From UBA1738 sp045538755 (GTDB taxonomy: Bacteria; Bacillota; Clostridia; UBA1381), in the NCBI GenBank assembly GCA_045538755.1, contig JAZQEC010000001.1:1-30396 (forward strand): DNA of 30,396 nt, in the 5' to 3' direction. The position numbers were made by a program, and so were the translations under genes. Shown piece after piece: positions 22,430-29,607 of the stretch. Position 1 is the stretch's first letter. The number at the start of each line of letters is the position of its first letter. Below the pieces are notes generated by a model. The model saw only the letters and a list, made by a program, of their open reading frames with translations. It ran no database searches and was not told the DNA's origin.

Positions 22430-22587
22430 AAAAAAGGGTGTACGGAAAGTACACCCGAAAAATGCACAGCTCCGATAGTCGCTAAACAATTCCTTAACCT
22501 AAAACAAAGTAAGCGGGAATAGAGCCAGCATTTTTGCCATAAGACAAAAATACCCACAAACTCTGTTTTATTCAAGAATTGTTTAGC
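22430..22587 (-). ncRNA. Structured small RNA (~158 nt), unidentified; 6S-like rod is one possibility
   Basis: On the minus strand a consensus promoter places the RNA start at ~22587. The first 12 nt (GCTAAACAATTC, 22587-22576) pair perfectly with GAATTGTTTAGC (22492-22481). Inside, TAAAACA/TGTTTTA (7 bp) and GTATTTTTGTC/GGCAAAAATGC (11 bp with G-U pairs, TTAT loop) can form, plus short GTGG/CCGC pairing. This gives a rod with internal loops. A 28-nt linker then leads to GGGTGTAC-TTTCC-GTACACCC and six T's ending at 22430. I see no open reading frame with a ribosome-binding site. A long helix joining the 5' end to a downstream segment, internal bubbles and ~150 nt size recall 6S RNA, but I cannot confirm the family. 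Confidence 0.72.
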
Positions 22588-22593
22588 ATATTT

Positions 22594-22622
22594 AATATAT
22601 CATATTTTTTCTTTCTTGTCAA
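22594..22622 (-). promoter_or_regulatory. Consensus promoter of the small RNA gene
   Basis: Minus strand: TTGACA (22622-22617), 17 bp, TATATT (22599-22594), then 6 nt to the G that opens the closing stem. I see nothing in 22623-22750, the space between this promoter and the stop of the pseudouridine synthase gene. Confidence 0.82.
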
Positions 22623-22750
22623 TAATTATGTATTCAGCTTTGGATTAAAAGGCTTTATATAAATATATTTTTGCGTTTGTTGTATTTATGGCATCTGCGT
22701 TTTGGTGAAATTCATCGGCAGGTTGCGTATAGCCTGATGGTGTAAAAGTA

Positions 22751-23698
22751 TCATCTTTGGGCAAACACTACATTTTCCACCTCAAACTCCTGTCCGTTCA
22801 AATATTCGAGTATTCCGCCGTGGGTTTTGAAGTTGAATTTTAGCTTATATGAATAAAGTGCCTGTCCGCTATATGGAAACCGCTTGTTTATCTCATTTGT
22901 TCCGTACTTCCCGTCGCCCAAAAGCGGATGCCCGATGGCAGCAAAGCCGGCACGGATTTGATGCGTTCTACCCGTCTCAAGCCTTGCTTCAACCATTGAA
23001 TATTCGGGATATTCCTTTATCACTCTATACTTTGTCGAGTAAGATTTTGCGCCTTTTTTTGGTGAGCTGTAAACAAAAACCTGTTTTTTCTGCTCGTCCT
23101 TAAAAAGATAGCCCGAAAGCGTGCCGCTTTTTTTGTCAAGGTGTCCGTAAACAAGGCACAAATATGATTTTTCAAGCTCTCTATCCTTGATTTTCTGGTT
23201 GAGAATACGGAGCGATTCTGCATTTTTTGCCGCAATAACAATCCCTCCGGTGTTTCGGTCAATGCGGTTACAAAGCGACGGAACAAAGGTGTTTTCTTCT
23301 TCCGGAAGAAACTCGCCTTTTTTCCATAAATATGCCTTTATATGCTCAATGAGAGTGTCGGTTGAGCCGGAATCGTCCGCATGAACGCACATTCCTTGTT
23401 TTTTATCCGCTAAAAGTATATTTTCGTCTTCATAAACAATGTCAAGACGGGGTGTGATTTTCATAAAAGCTGTGTCAGGGTCGGGCGATTCAAAGAATTC
23501 ATCCTTTAAGTACAGCTTTAAAATATCACCCTCATGTATTTTAAAAGCACCATCTTTTATATGCTTGCCGTTTACCTTAATGCAGTCTTTTCTGAGGCTT
23601 TTGTAAAGCATACTCTGCGGCAGATTCGGTAAAAGTTTAGTCAGGAACTTATCCAGACGTTGGCCTGCATCGTTTCTCTTTATAACTACTTCCTTCAA
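22751..23698 (-). CDS. RluA-family 23S rRNA/tRNA pseudouridine synthase with S4 domain
   Basis: The ~315-residue protein starts with an S4 RNA-binding domain (RNDAGQRLDKFLTKLL, LRKDCIKVNGKHIKDGAFKI, residues ~6-65). The RluA catalytic domain follows, with NRIDRNTGGIVIAAK (catalytic Asp; the usual HRLDxxTSG is altered to NRIDRNTGG), LEKSYLCLVYG and LETGRTHQIRAGFAAIGHPLLGD. It isomerises uridine in structured RNA, most likely 23S rRNA as in RluC/RluD. The target site cannot be told. The start is TTG at 23698, 7 nt after GGGGG (an adjacent TTG at 23701 is the alternative). It shares a symmetric promoter with the divergent DUF624 gene. No terminator is seen before the small RNA promoter downstream. 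Confidence 0.9.
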   Translation of the reverse strand: MKEVVIKRNDAGQRLDKFLTKLLPNLPQSMLYKSLRKDCIKVNGKHIKDGAFKIHEGDILKLYLKDEFFESPDPDTAFMKITPRLDIVYEDENILLADKKQGMCVHADDSGSTDTLIEHIKAYLWKKGEFLPEEENTFVPSLCNRIDRNTGGIVIAAKNAESLRILNQKIKDRELEKSYLCLVYGHLDKKSGTLSGYLFKDEQKKQVFVYSSPKKGAKSYSTKYRVIKEYPEYSMVEARLETGRTHQIRAGFAAIGHPLLGDGKYGTNEINKRFPYSGQALYSYKLKFNFKTHGGILEYLNGQEFEVENVVFAQR

Positions 23699-23744
23699 CA
23701 AAAAGCCCCCTTTTTTAATTTTTTGTAACAAATACCGTGAATAT

Positions 23745-23774
23745 ATTGTAACACAAATAAATTTATGATACAAT
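23745..23774. promoter_or_regulatory. Symmetric bidirectional promoter
   Basis: Plus strand: TTGTAA (23746-23751), 17 bp, TACAAT (23769-23774) with TGA before it. Minus strand: TTGTAT (23773-23768), 17 bp, TACAAT (23750-23745) with TGT before it. Each -35 is the complement of the other strand's -10. Predicted starts are ~23781 (+) for DUF624-mnmG and ~23738 (-) for the pseudouridine synthase gene. Confidence 0.75.
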
Positions 23775-23809
23775 ACCTGTGACTATGATTTGTTAGAAAG
23801 GGATAAAAA

Positions 23810-24631
23810 ATGGGTTTGTTTTTTAACTATGATAAACCAGGCAAGGGTATAGATAAAGATGCGCCAAAGAAGAAAGCGCCTTTTCTGTATATTGAGCTTT
23901 TGGGAAGAAAATTCGGCAAGCTTTTACAGGCAAATATGCTGTATTTTTTGACAAGTCTGCCTGTTTTGATTATATATCACTTCTTGATTTTTTCAATTTC
24001 TGCATCGGTGCTTCCGAGTCTTGAACCTGATGAAGTAAATCATCTTTCTGCCATGCTGGCGACCGTGCTGGCGATTTTGTGGGGTACAGGGCCTGTATCT
24101 GCCGGCTTTACGTATATCCTACGCAGCTTCGCGAGGGAAGAGCACGCATGGATTGTGTATGACTTTTTCAAAAAGGCAAAAGAAAACTTCAAATACAGCC
24201 TTGTTTTCCTTTTGGTAGACGTCGCCGTTTTCCTGCTTGGAACAAATGCGATAAGCTTCTATTTCAAGTTAGCACAAACAAATACTATTTTTGTTTATGT
24301 GATGTTCCTTGTAATAATTTGTATGACAATTTACACATTTATGCATTTTTATATGTATCAGTTCGCTGTCACTTTTGAAAACAGTCTTCGTGAAGTCTAT
24401 AAAAATGCATTAATAATGGCGCTTGCGAATATGCCGATGAATTTGGTTTTAACTGCATTGGTTGTCCTTTGTTCCTATTTAGTACTTGGGAGACTAGCGC
24501 CTATTGGGATTATCCTTGTTGCGTTTTTGGCGTGGATAAGTATGATGCGATTCCCGATTGATTTTTATACAACAAGAGTGATAAAGCACAAGATTATTGA
24601 TGCACGCAAAGTTGAGGAGAGTGACGAATAA
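23810..24631 (+). CDS. DUF624 (YesL-like) membrane protein
   Basis: The 273-residue membrane protein has a Lys-rich cytoplasmic start (FFNYDKPGKGIDKDAPKKK) and then five to six hydrophobic segments, including YFLTSLPVLIIYHFLIFSI, WGTGPVSAGFTYILRSFAREE and VFLLVDVAVFLLGTNAISFY. The TSLPV and GPxxAGxxYxxR elements are typical of the DUF624/YesL family, whose function is unknown and which is often found near carbohydrate-uptake genes. AAAGGGAT precedes the ATG. The stop codon is immediately followed by the mnmG ATG with no spacer, so the two are cotranscribed. There is no sugar transporter here, so context gives no clue to its role. Confidence 0.82.
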   Translation: MGLFFNYDKPGKGIDKDAPKKKAPFLYIELLGRKFGKLLQANMLYFLTSLPVLIIYHFLIFSISASVLPSLEPDEVNHLSAMLATVLAILWGTGPVSAGFTYILRSFAREEHAWIVYDFFKKAKENFKYSLVFLLVDVAVFLLGTNAISFYFKLAQTNTIFVYVMFLVIICMTIYTFMHFYMYQFAVTFENSLREVYKNALIMALANMPMNLVLTALVVLCSYLVLGRLAPIGIILVAFLAWISMMRFPIDFYTTRVIKHKIIDARKVEESDE

Positions 24632-26506
24632 ATGTCTGAGGAATTTTTGGCGAGCTATGACGTTTGCGTAATCGGAGCGGGCCATGCGGGAATTGAGGCA
24701 GGGCTTGCAGCAGCGCGGCTCGGGATGAAAACGGTTATGTTTTCAATAAGTCTTGATGCAATAGGAAACCTTCCATGTAATCCAAGTATCGGCGGAACGG
24801 CAAAAGGTCATCTTGTGCGTGAAATAGACGCACTTGGCGGCGAAATGGGAAAGGCCGCAGATGCTACTTTTATTCAGTCAAAAATGCTGAACGTCGGGAA
24901 AGGTCCGGCAGTTCATTCATTAAGAGCGCAAATTGACAGAAAAAGCTATCACCGTGAAATGAAAAAGAGACTTGAAAATCAGCCGAATTTGCAGATTAAG
25001 CAAGCCGAAATTGTTGACGTCATTTTAGATGAAAACAGGAATGTCTGCGGAGTTGTTACGCATCTTGGCACGAAATATGGAGCGAAAGCTGTTATTATTG
25101 CCACAGGGACGTACTTAAAGGGCAAAATTATGATTGGCGAATATGAACGAGAATCCGGCCCTGACGGAACATTCCCGGCAAACGGGCTTTCTGCCAATTT
25201 AAAGGCGAAAGGTATTGAAATAAGGCGGTTTAAAACAGGAACACCGGCGAGGATTCACGGTGATTCCTTAAATTATGATGCCATGGAAAAGGAACTTGGT
25301 GACGATAATATTGTCCCATTTTCTTTTGAAACTGAGAATGTTGGCACAAACACAGCATTTTGTTGGCTTACCTATACAAATGAAGAAACGCACAAGGTTA
25401 TTCTTGATAATTTGGACAGAACACCGACATACAGCGGAAGAGTTGAGGGTGTCGGCGCAAGATATTGCCCGTCTATCGAGGACAAGGTTGTTAAATTCAG
25501 TGAAAAACCGCGCCATCAGCTTTTTATGGAGCCGATGGGAAGTGATACAAAGGAAATGTATGCACAGGGTATTTCTACAGGACTCCCTGAAGATATCCAG
25601 CTTAAAATGCTTCGTACAATAAAGGGTCTTGAAAATGTTGAAATTATGAGACCTGCGTATGCTATCGAATATGATTGCTGTGACCCGACACAGCTTTATC
25701 CAACCCTTGAATTTAAGGATTGGCACGGGCTTTACGGTGCAGGACAGTTTAACGGCACAAGCGGATATGAAGAAGCCGCAGCACAGGGGCTTATTGCGGG
25801 AATAAATGCCGCGCTTAAACTAAAAGGAGAAGAACCTGTTGCGCTTAGACGTTACGACGGATATATCGGGACATTGATTGATGATTTGGTTACCAAAGGC
25901 ACAAATGAGCCGTATCGAATGATGACGTCAAGAAGTGAATACAGACTTCTGCTTCGTCAGGATAATGCAGATGAGAGATTGACTCCGATTGGCTACCGCG
26001 CAGGGCTTATTTCGGAGGAGCGTTACAAGAAATTCCTTGATAAAATGGATATGATTGAAAAAGAGGTCTCAAGGCTTTGCGGAGTTGTTTTGTCGCCTGC
26101 TGTCATAAATCCTGTTTTTGAAGAAAATGGGACGACGCCAGTTAAGACGGGCATAAGAATGTCTGAGGCATTAAAAAGACCTGAAATAACGTATGCAAAG
26201 CTCGAAAAGGTTGATTTAGAGCGGCCTGATTTGCCGTATGCCGTTTGTGAGGAGGCGGAAATCCGTCTTAAATATGACGGATATATAAAACGTCAGCAAC
26301 AGCAAGTTGAACAGTTTAAAAAAATGGAAAACAAGCTTTTGCCTGATGATTGTGACTATTCCGCTATTCACGGACTTAGGCTTGAAGCGCGGCAGAAACT
26401 TAATAAGATAAAACCGAAGTCTTTAGGGCAGGCATCAAGAATTTCGGGCGTTTCGCCGAGTGATGTTTCGGTACTTATAATCTGGTTGGAAAGCCGTGGT
26501 AATTAA
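24632..26506 (+). CDS. mnmG: tRNA uridine-5-carboxymethylaminomethyl modification enzyme MnmG (GidA)
   Basis: The 624-residue FAD protein works with MnmE to install the (carboxymethyl)aminomethyl group at wobble U34 of certain tRNAs. The FAD-binding motif is VIGAGHAGIEAGLAAARLG at 13-31, followed by LPCNPSIGGTAKGHLVREI, KTGTPARI, GLYGAGQFNGTSGYEEAAAQG and MMTSRSEYRLLLRQDNADERL, then the C-terminal helical domain that contacts MnmE and tRNA. The length is normal. GAGGAG lies 12 nt before the ATG, inside the DUF624 gene. In many Firmicutes mnmG sits between mnmE and rsmG near the replication origin. Here it is instead embedded between DUF624 and surface-polysaccharide acylation genes. Confidence 0.98.
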   Translation: MSEEFLASYDVCVIGAGHAGIEAGLAAARLGMKTVMFSISLDAIGNLPCNPSIGGTAKGHLVREIDALGGEMGKAADATFIQSKMLNVGKGPAVHSLRAQIDRKSYHREMKKRLENQPNLQIKQAEIVDVILDENRNVCGVVTHLGTKYGAKAVIIATGTYLKGKIMIGEYERESGPDGTFPANGLSANLKAKGIEIRRFKTGTPARIHGDSLNYDAMEKELGDDNIVPFSFETENVGTNTAFCWLTYTNEETHKVILDNLDRTPTYSGRVEGVGARYCPSIEDKVVKFSEKPRHQLFMEPMGSDTKEMYAQGISTGLPEDIQLKMLRTIKGLENVEIMRPAYAIEYDCCDPTQLYPTLEFKDWHGLYGAGQFNGTSGYEEAAAQGLIAGINAALKLKGEEPVALRRYDGYIGTLIDDLVTKGTNEPYRMMTSRSEYRLLLRQDNADERLTPIGYRAGLISEERYKKFLDKMDMIEKEVSRLCGVVLSPAVINPVFEENGTTPVKTGIRMSEALKRPEITYAKLEKVDLERPDLPYAVCEEAEIRLKYDGYIKRQQQQVEQFKKMENKLLPDDCDYSAIHGLRLEARQKLNKIKPKSLGQASRISGVSPSDVSVLIIWLESRGN

Positions 26507-26527
26507 CATTAAAAGGAGGTATGCTTA

Positions 26528-28000
26528 ATGTTATTCAATTCGCTTGAGTTTTTAATATTTTTCCCGATTGTAACGTTAGTGTACTTTCTAATTCCGCATA
26601 AGGTAAGGTATTTGTGGCTTCTTGGTGCCAGCTACTATTTCTATATGTGCTGGAATCCCGAGTACGCGCTGTTGATGGCTACATCAACAATCATAACCTA
26701 TATAAGCGGACTTGTTATTGATAAGTGTAAAAGCACCCTCTCGCGAAAGATTATGGTGGGAATAAGCTTTACCCTTAATCTTGCAATACTGTTTTATTTT
26801 AAGTACTTCTATTTTACAATGGATAACATCAATATGCTTCGACAGATGCTCGGAATGAGCGTGCTTACACCGAAATTTGATGTGATTTTGCCTGTTGGAA
26901 TATCTTTTTATACTTTTCAGGCACTTTCTTATACAATGGACGTTTACAGAAAAGAGCTTGCACCCGAGAAAAACATTTTCAAGTATGCGCTGTTCGTGTC
27001 CTTCTTTCCACAGCTTGTAGCAGGGCCGATTGAGCGGTCTAAAAATCTTTTGACACAGGTTAGTGAAAAGCATTCCTTTAACTATAACCGCGCAAGGAGC
27101 GGCCTTTTGATGATGCTCTGGGGATTTTTCTTGAAGCTTGTTATAGCCGACAGGGCGGCGATTTTAGTAAATACTGCGTATGAAACGCCGGAAAATTATA
27201 GCGGGCTTTTGCTTTCGGTTGCGACAATTTGCTTTGCGATACAGATTTATTGTGATTTCGCATCTTATTCGATTATTGCACAGGGTGCGGCAAAGGTTAT
27301 GGGCTTTGAGCTTATGAAAAACTTCGAACAGCCGTATCTGTCAACGTCTATTGCAGAGTTTTGGCGCAGATGGCATATTTCGCTGTCAAGCTGGTTTAAG
27401 GATTACCTGTATATTCCGATGGGCGGAAACAGGAAAGGGAAATTCAGGAAATACTTTAATTTGATGACGGTTTTTCTTGTAAGCGGGCTTTGGCACGGCG
27501 CAAGCTGGAATTTTGTTATATGGGGCGCTATTCACGGAATTTATCAAATTGTTGGCGGGCTTACCAAAAATGTGAGGCTTTTAATATGCGAGCTGGTAAA
27601 TATTGATAGAACTGCGCCGCAATACAAGATTTTTCAAAGGGTATTGACGTTTGCTCTTGTTACGCTTGCGTGGATATTCTTCCGAAGCGATAATATGACG
27701 CAGGCGATTTTAGTTATAAAAAGAATTTTTACGGAATTTAACCCTTGGACACTTTACGGCGCAGGTCTTACCACGATGGGTCTTGATGCGCCAAACTTGA
27801 TTGTGCTGGTGATTTCTGTTTTGACGCTTTTGTGTGTAAGCCTGCAGGAGCAAAGAGGTGGCTCTATGCTTCAAAAGGTAGAAGAAATGCACCTTTTGGC
27901 ACGTTGGCCTATATATTACGCATTGATTTTTGCTGTACTGATTTTCGGTATTTATGGGCCGGAATATGCGGCAAGCCAGTTTATTTATTTTCAGTTCTAA
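26528..28000 (+). CDS. MBOAT-family membrane O-acyltransferase (AlgI/DltB-like)
   Basis: The 490-residue polytopic membrane protein (about 10-11 helices) opens with LFNSLEFLIFFPIVTLVYFL and contains PQLVAGPIERSKNLL, the conserved FWRRWHISLSSWFKDYLYIP (His283) and SGLWHGASWNFVIWG with the catalytic His323. Members move acetyl groups across the membrane onto alginate, peptidoglycan or wall polysaccharides. AGGAGG lies 8 nt before the ATG. The SGNH-fold protein encoded 12 bp downstream is the usual extracytoplasmic partner that finishes the transfer, so the pair probably O-acetylates a surface glycan (inference). The acceptor polymer is unknown. It is cotranscribed with mnmG as far as I can see (21-bp gap, no terminator). 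Confidence 0.92.
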   Translation: MLFNSLEFLIFFPIVTLVYFLIPHKVRYLWLLGASYYFYMCWNPEYALLMATSTIITYISGLVIDKCKSTLSRKIMVGISFTLNLAILFYFKYFYFTMDNINMLRQMLGMSVLTPKFDVILPVGISFYTFQALSYTMDVYRKELAPEKNIFKYALFVSFFPQLVAGPIERSKNLLTQVSEKHSFNYNRARSGLLMMLWGFFLKLVIADRAAILVNTAYETPENYSGLLLSVATICFAIQIYCDFASYSIIAQGAAKVMGFELMKNFEQPYLSTSIAEFWRRWHISLSSWFKDYLYIPMGGNRKGKFRKYFNLMTVFLVSGLWHGASWNFVIWGAIHGIYQIVGGLTKNVRLLICELVNIDRTAPQYKIFQRVLTFALVTLAWIFFRSDNMTQAILVIKRIFTEFNPWTLYGAGLTTMGLDAPNLIVLVISVLTLLCVSLQEQRGGSMLQKVEEMHLLARWPIYYALIFAVLIFGIYGPEYAASQFIYFQF

Positions 28001-28012
28001 TGGAGGTATTGC

Positions 28013-29050
28013 ATGAAAAGAGCAGTTGGGATAATATCCTTTGTTTTAATATTTGCGGCGCTTTTTTCGTGCGCCGACAGGGTACTTAGCAGAAAATCTA
28101 TCGAGGGTTGGTGGAATGTGACGGCCAAAGTAGACGGATTTTATAACGCACCGGAAAATGAGTATGATGTTTTGATTTTTGGCTCTTCGAATGCATTTTG
28201 TAACTTTAATCCGTTGGTTATTTGGGAAAAGACAGGTGTGAAAAGCTATGTTTTTGCCACACAGCAGCAGCCTATCTGGGCGACTTATCACTATATGGTA
28301 GATGCATTTAAAACACAAAAACCGGATTTGGCGGTGGTGGATATTTTGATGCTCTCAAAAACTGAAGAATATGCAAAAGAAGAGGTAAACCATACCTTTT
28401 GCGATAATATGCCGTTTTCACTGAATAAGCTTGAGCTTATTCGCGCATCAGCACCAAAGGGAGAACGCTTTAATCTTGTGTTTAGATTTGCAAAATATCA
28501 TTCCCGCTGGAATGCACTTACAGCTGATGATTTTAAGTATAAAAAGTCCGAAATGCATGATTTTGCAAAAGGACAGGTTGTTTTAACTCCTGAATATCCG
28601 CAGCAGGTTGGGCCAAATATTACAGGAAATGAAGGGATTGCCGAGCTTTACGAAAAGAACGAGAAGTATTTGTATAAAATAATTGAACTGTGCAAAAATA
28701 ACGGCGTGGAGCTTATGCTTGTAAAAGCACCGTCAAACTGCACGCCTGCGGAAAAGAGCTATTATAATGCTGTTGAAAAGATTGCTGATGAAAACGAAGT
28801 AACCTTTGTTGACTACAATGAACTTTATGACGACATAAAGCTTGAGCTTGCACGTGATTTTATTGACGAAACGCACTTAAATCAAAGAGGCTCGGAAAAA
28901 TTTTCGCGCTATTTTGCCGATAACGTGCCGTACTTTGAAGGGAAGGTCAGGGCTGACGAGGATTGGATTGATGACTGGGATGCATATAACGAGGCCGTGG
29001 CGAAGGAAAAGGCAGAGTGGGAAGCAGCTCAAAAAAATCAAGAAAAATAA
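28013..29050 (+). CDS. SGNH-fold extracytoplasmic acyltransferase partner (AlgX/DltD-like)
   Basis: The 345-residue protein has an N-terminal export signal or anchor (MKRAVGIISFVLIFAALFSC). Cys20 gives a poor lipobox (LFSC), so lipoprotein status is uncertain. The SGNH features are LIFGSSNAFCNF with the nucleophile Ser in GSS (57-59) and D285-E-T-H288 (FIDETHLNQRG) near the end, the catalytic Asp/His pair. The last ~35 residues are highly charged. It should act outside the membrane, taking acetyl groups delivered by the adjacent MBOAT protein. GGAGG lies 6 nt before the ATG. No terminator separates it from the tRNA-Ser promoter downstream. Confidence 0.82.
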   Translation: MKRAVGIISFVLIFAALFSCADRVLSRKSIEGWWNVTAKVDGFYNAPENEYDVLIFGSSNAFCNFNPLVIWEKTGVKSYVFATQQQPIWATYHYMVDAFKTQKPDLAVVDILMLSKTEEYAKEEVNHTFCDNMPFSLNKLELIRASAPKGERFNLVFRFAKYHSRWNALTADDFKYKKSEMHDFAKGQVVLTPEYPQQVGPNITGNEGIAELYEKNEKYLYKIIELCKNNGVELMLVKAPSNCTPAEKSYYNAVEKIADENEVTFVDYNELYDDIKLELARDFIDETHLNQRGSEKFSRYFADNVPYFEGKVRADEDWIDDWDAYNEAVAKEKAEWEAAQKNQEK

Positions 29051-29063
29051 TTTTAAAAAAGTG

Positions 29064-29092
29064 TTGACAACTAAATAATTTTTTGGTATAAT
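29064..29092 (+). promoter_or_regulatory. Perfect-consensus promoter of tRNA-Ser(UGA)
   Basis: TTGACA (29064-29069), 17 bp, TATAAT (29087-29092). The start is near 29099, where a small hairpin TGTTGT-AAAGA-ACAACA (29099-29115) begins just before the tRNA. Confidence 0.88.
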
Positions 29093-29118
29093 AATTTCTG
29101 TTGTAAAGAACAACACTT

Positions 29119-29206
29119 GGAGAGATGTCTGAGCGGTTGAAAGAGCCGGTCTTGAAAACCGGTGACGTGCGAGCGTCCGTGGGTTCGAATCCCACTCTCT
29201 CCTCCA
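29119..29206 (+). tRNA. tRNA-Ser (anticodon TGA)
   Basis: This is a class II tRNA with a long variable arm. Acceptor GGAGAGA pairs with TCTCTCC (29196-29202). The anticodon stem CCGGT/ACCGG has loop CTTGAAA with TGA, the T-loop is TTCGAAT and CCA is encoded (29204-29206). The base before CCA (position 73) is T, unusual for tRNA-Ser, which normally has G73. A36-A37-A38 follows the pattern recognised by MiaA, so it should carry ms2i6A37. Confidence 0.96.
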
Positions 29207-29229
29207 CTTTTTATTTAATATGTGAGTAG

Positions 29230-29278
29230 GCATACAAATCAAATTGTCTCGGCAACAATTTTCTTGTATGCATTTTTT
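29230..29278 (+). terminator. Terminator-like hairpin between the two tRNA-Ser genes
   Basis: GCATACAA (29230-29237) pairs with TTGTATGC (29264-29271). Inside, AAATTGT (29241-29247) pairs with ACAATTT (29255-29261), and six T's end at 29278. It looks like an intrinsic terminator for tRNA-Ser(UGA), yet the next tRNA begins only 6 nt later, so it must be leaky or serve processing unless a promoter lies inside it. Confidence 0.7.
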
Positions 29279-29284
29279 ATCTAT

Positions 29285-29372
29285 GGAGAAGTACTCAAGA
29301 GGCCGAAGAGGCGCCCCTGCTAAGGGTGTAGGTCGGGAAACCGGCGCGAGGGTTCAAATCCCTCCTTCTCCG
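29285..29372 (+). tRNA. tRNA-Ser (anticodon GCT)
   Basis: Class II tRNA: acceptor GGAGAAG pairs with CTTCTCC (29365-29371), base 73 is G, and TTT follows, so CCA is not encoded and must be added. The anticodon loop is CTGCTAA with GCT. The variable arm contains a GTCGGGAAACCGGC stretch. The T-stem is GAGGG/CCCTC. It lies between a terminator-like hairpin and the rRNA promoter. Confidence 0.96.
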
Positions 29373-29413
29373 TTTCTGATCAGCAGCATCTGAAAAAAAA
29401 TAAAAAAAAGGTG

Positions 29414-29442
29414 TTGACAAGATCAGAAGGATGAGGTATCCT
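29414..29442 (+). promoter_or_regulatory. rRNA operon promoter
   Basis: TTGACA (29414-29419), 17 bp, TATCCT (29437-29442). An almost pure A-tract (29393-29409) just upstream resembles an UP element. The predicted start, G at 29449, is the first base of hairpin GCTGTCG-CGAAA-CGACAGC (29449-29467). Confidence 0.78.
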
Positions 29443-29469
29443 AATCAGGCTGTCGCGAAACGACAGCAC

Positions 29470-29490
29470 AGCACTTTGACAACTGAACAG
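29470..29490 (+). promoter_or_regulatory. boxA-like rRNA antitermination site
   Basis: AGCACTTTGACAACTGAACAG resembles the boxA region (TGCTCTTTGAAAACT type) found in Firmicute rRNA leaders, where Nus factors load. It lies just after the first leader hairpin. The TTGACA within it has no suitable -10. The rest of the leader to 29607 is AT-rich spacer. Confidence 0.6.
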
Positions 29491-29607
29491 TAGAACACAT
29501 CCTCGAAAATTCAAAGTTTTATTTTTAATTTTGAACGATCGATAACCTATTTAACAGTAAATTAGGGATGAATTAGCCAAGTGTTAATTCTGACTTCGAT
29601 CAACTTT

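Noticed and set aside
28877..29242. Open frames on the minus strand across tRNA-Ser(UGA), including one beginning MEERVGFEPTDARTS
   Set aside because: These are translations of the antisense of tRNA-Ser, a well-known source of false proteins. The tRNA cloverleaf and its promoter are clear on the plus strand.
29476..29503. Second rRNA promoter with TTGACA at 29476-29481
   Set aside because: The -10 candidate (CATCCT) is poor and the segment matches a boxA antitermination region better.
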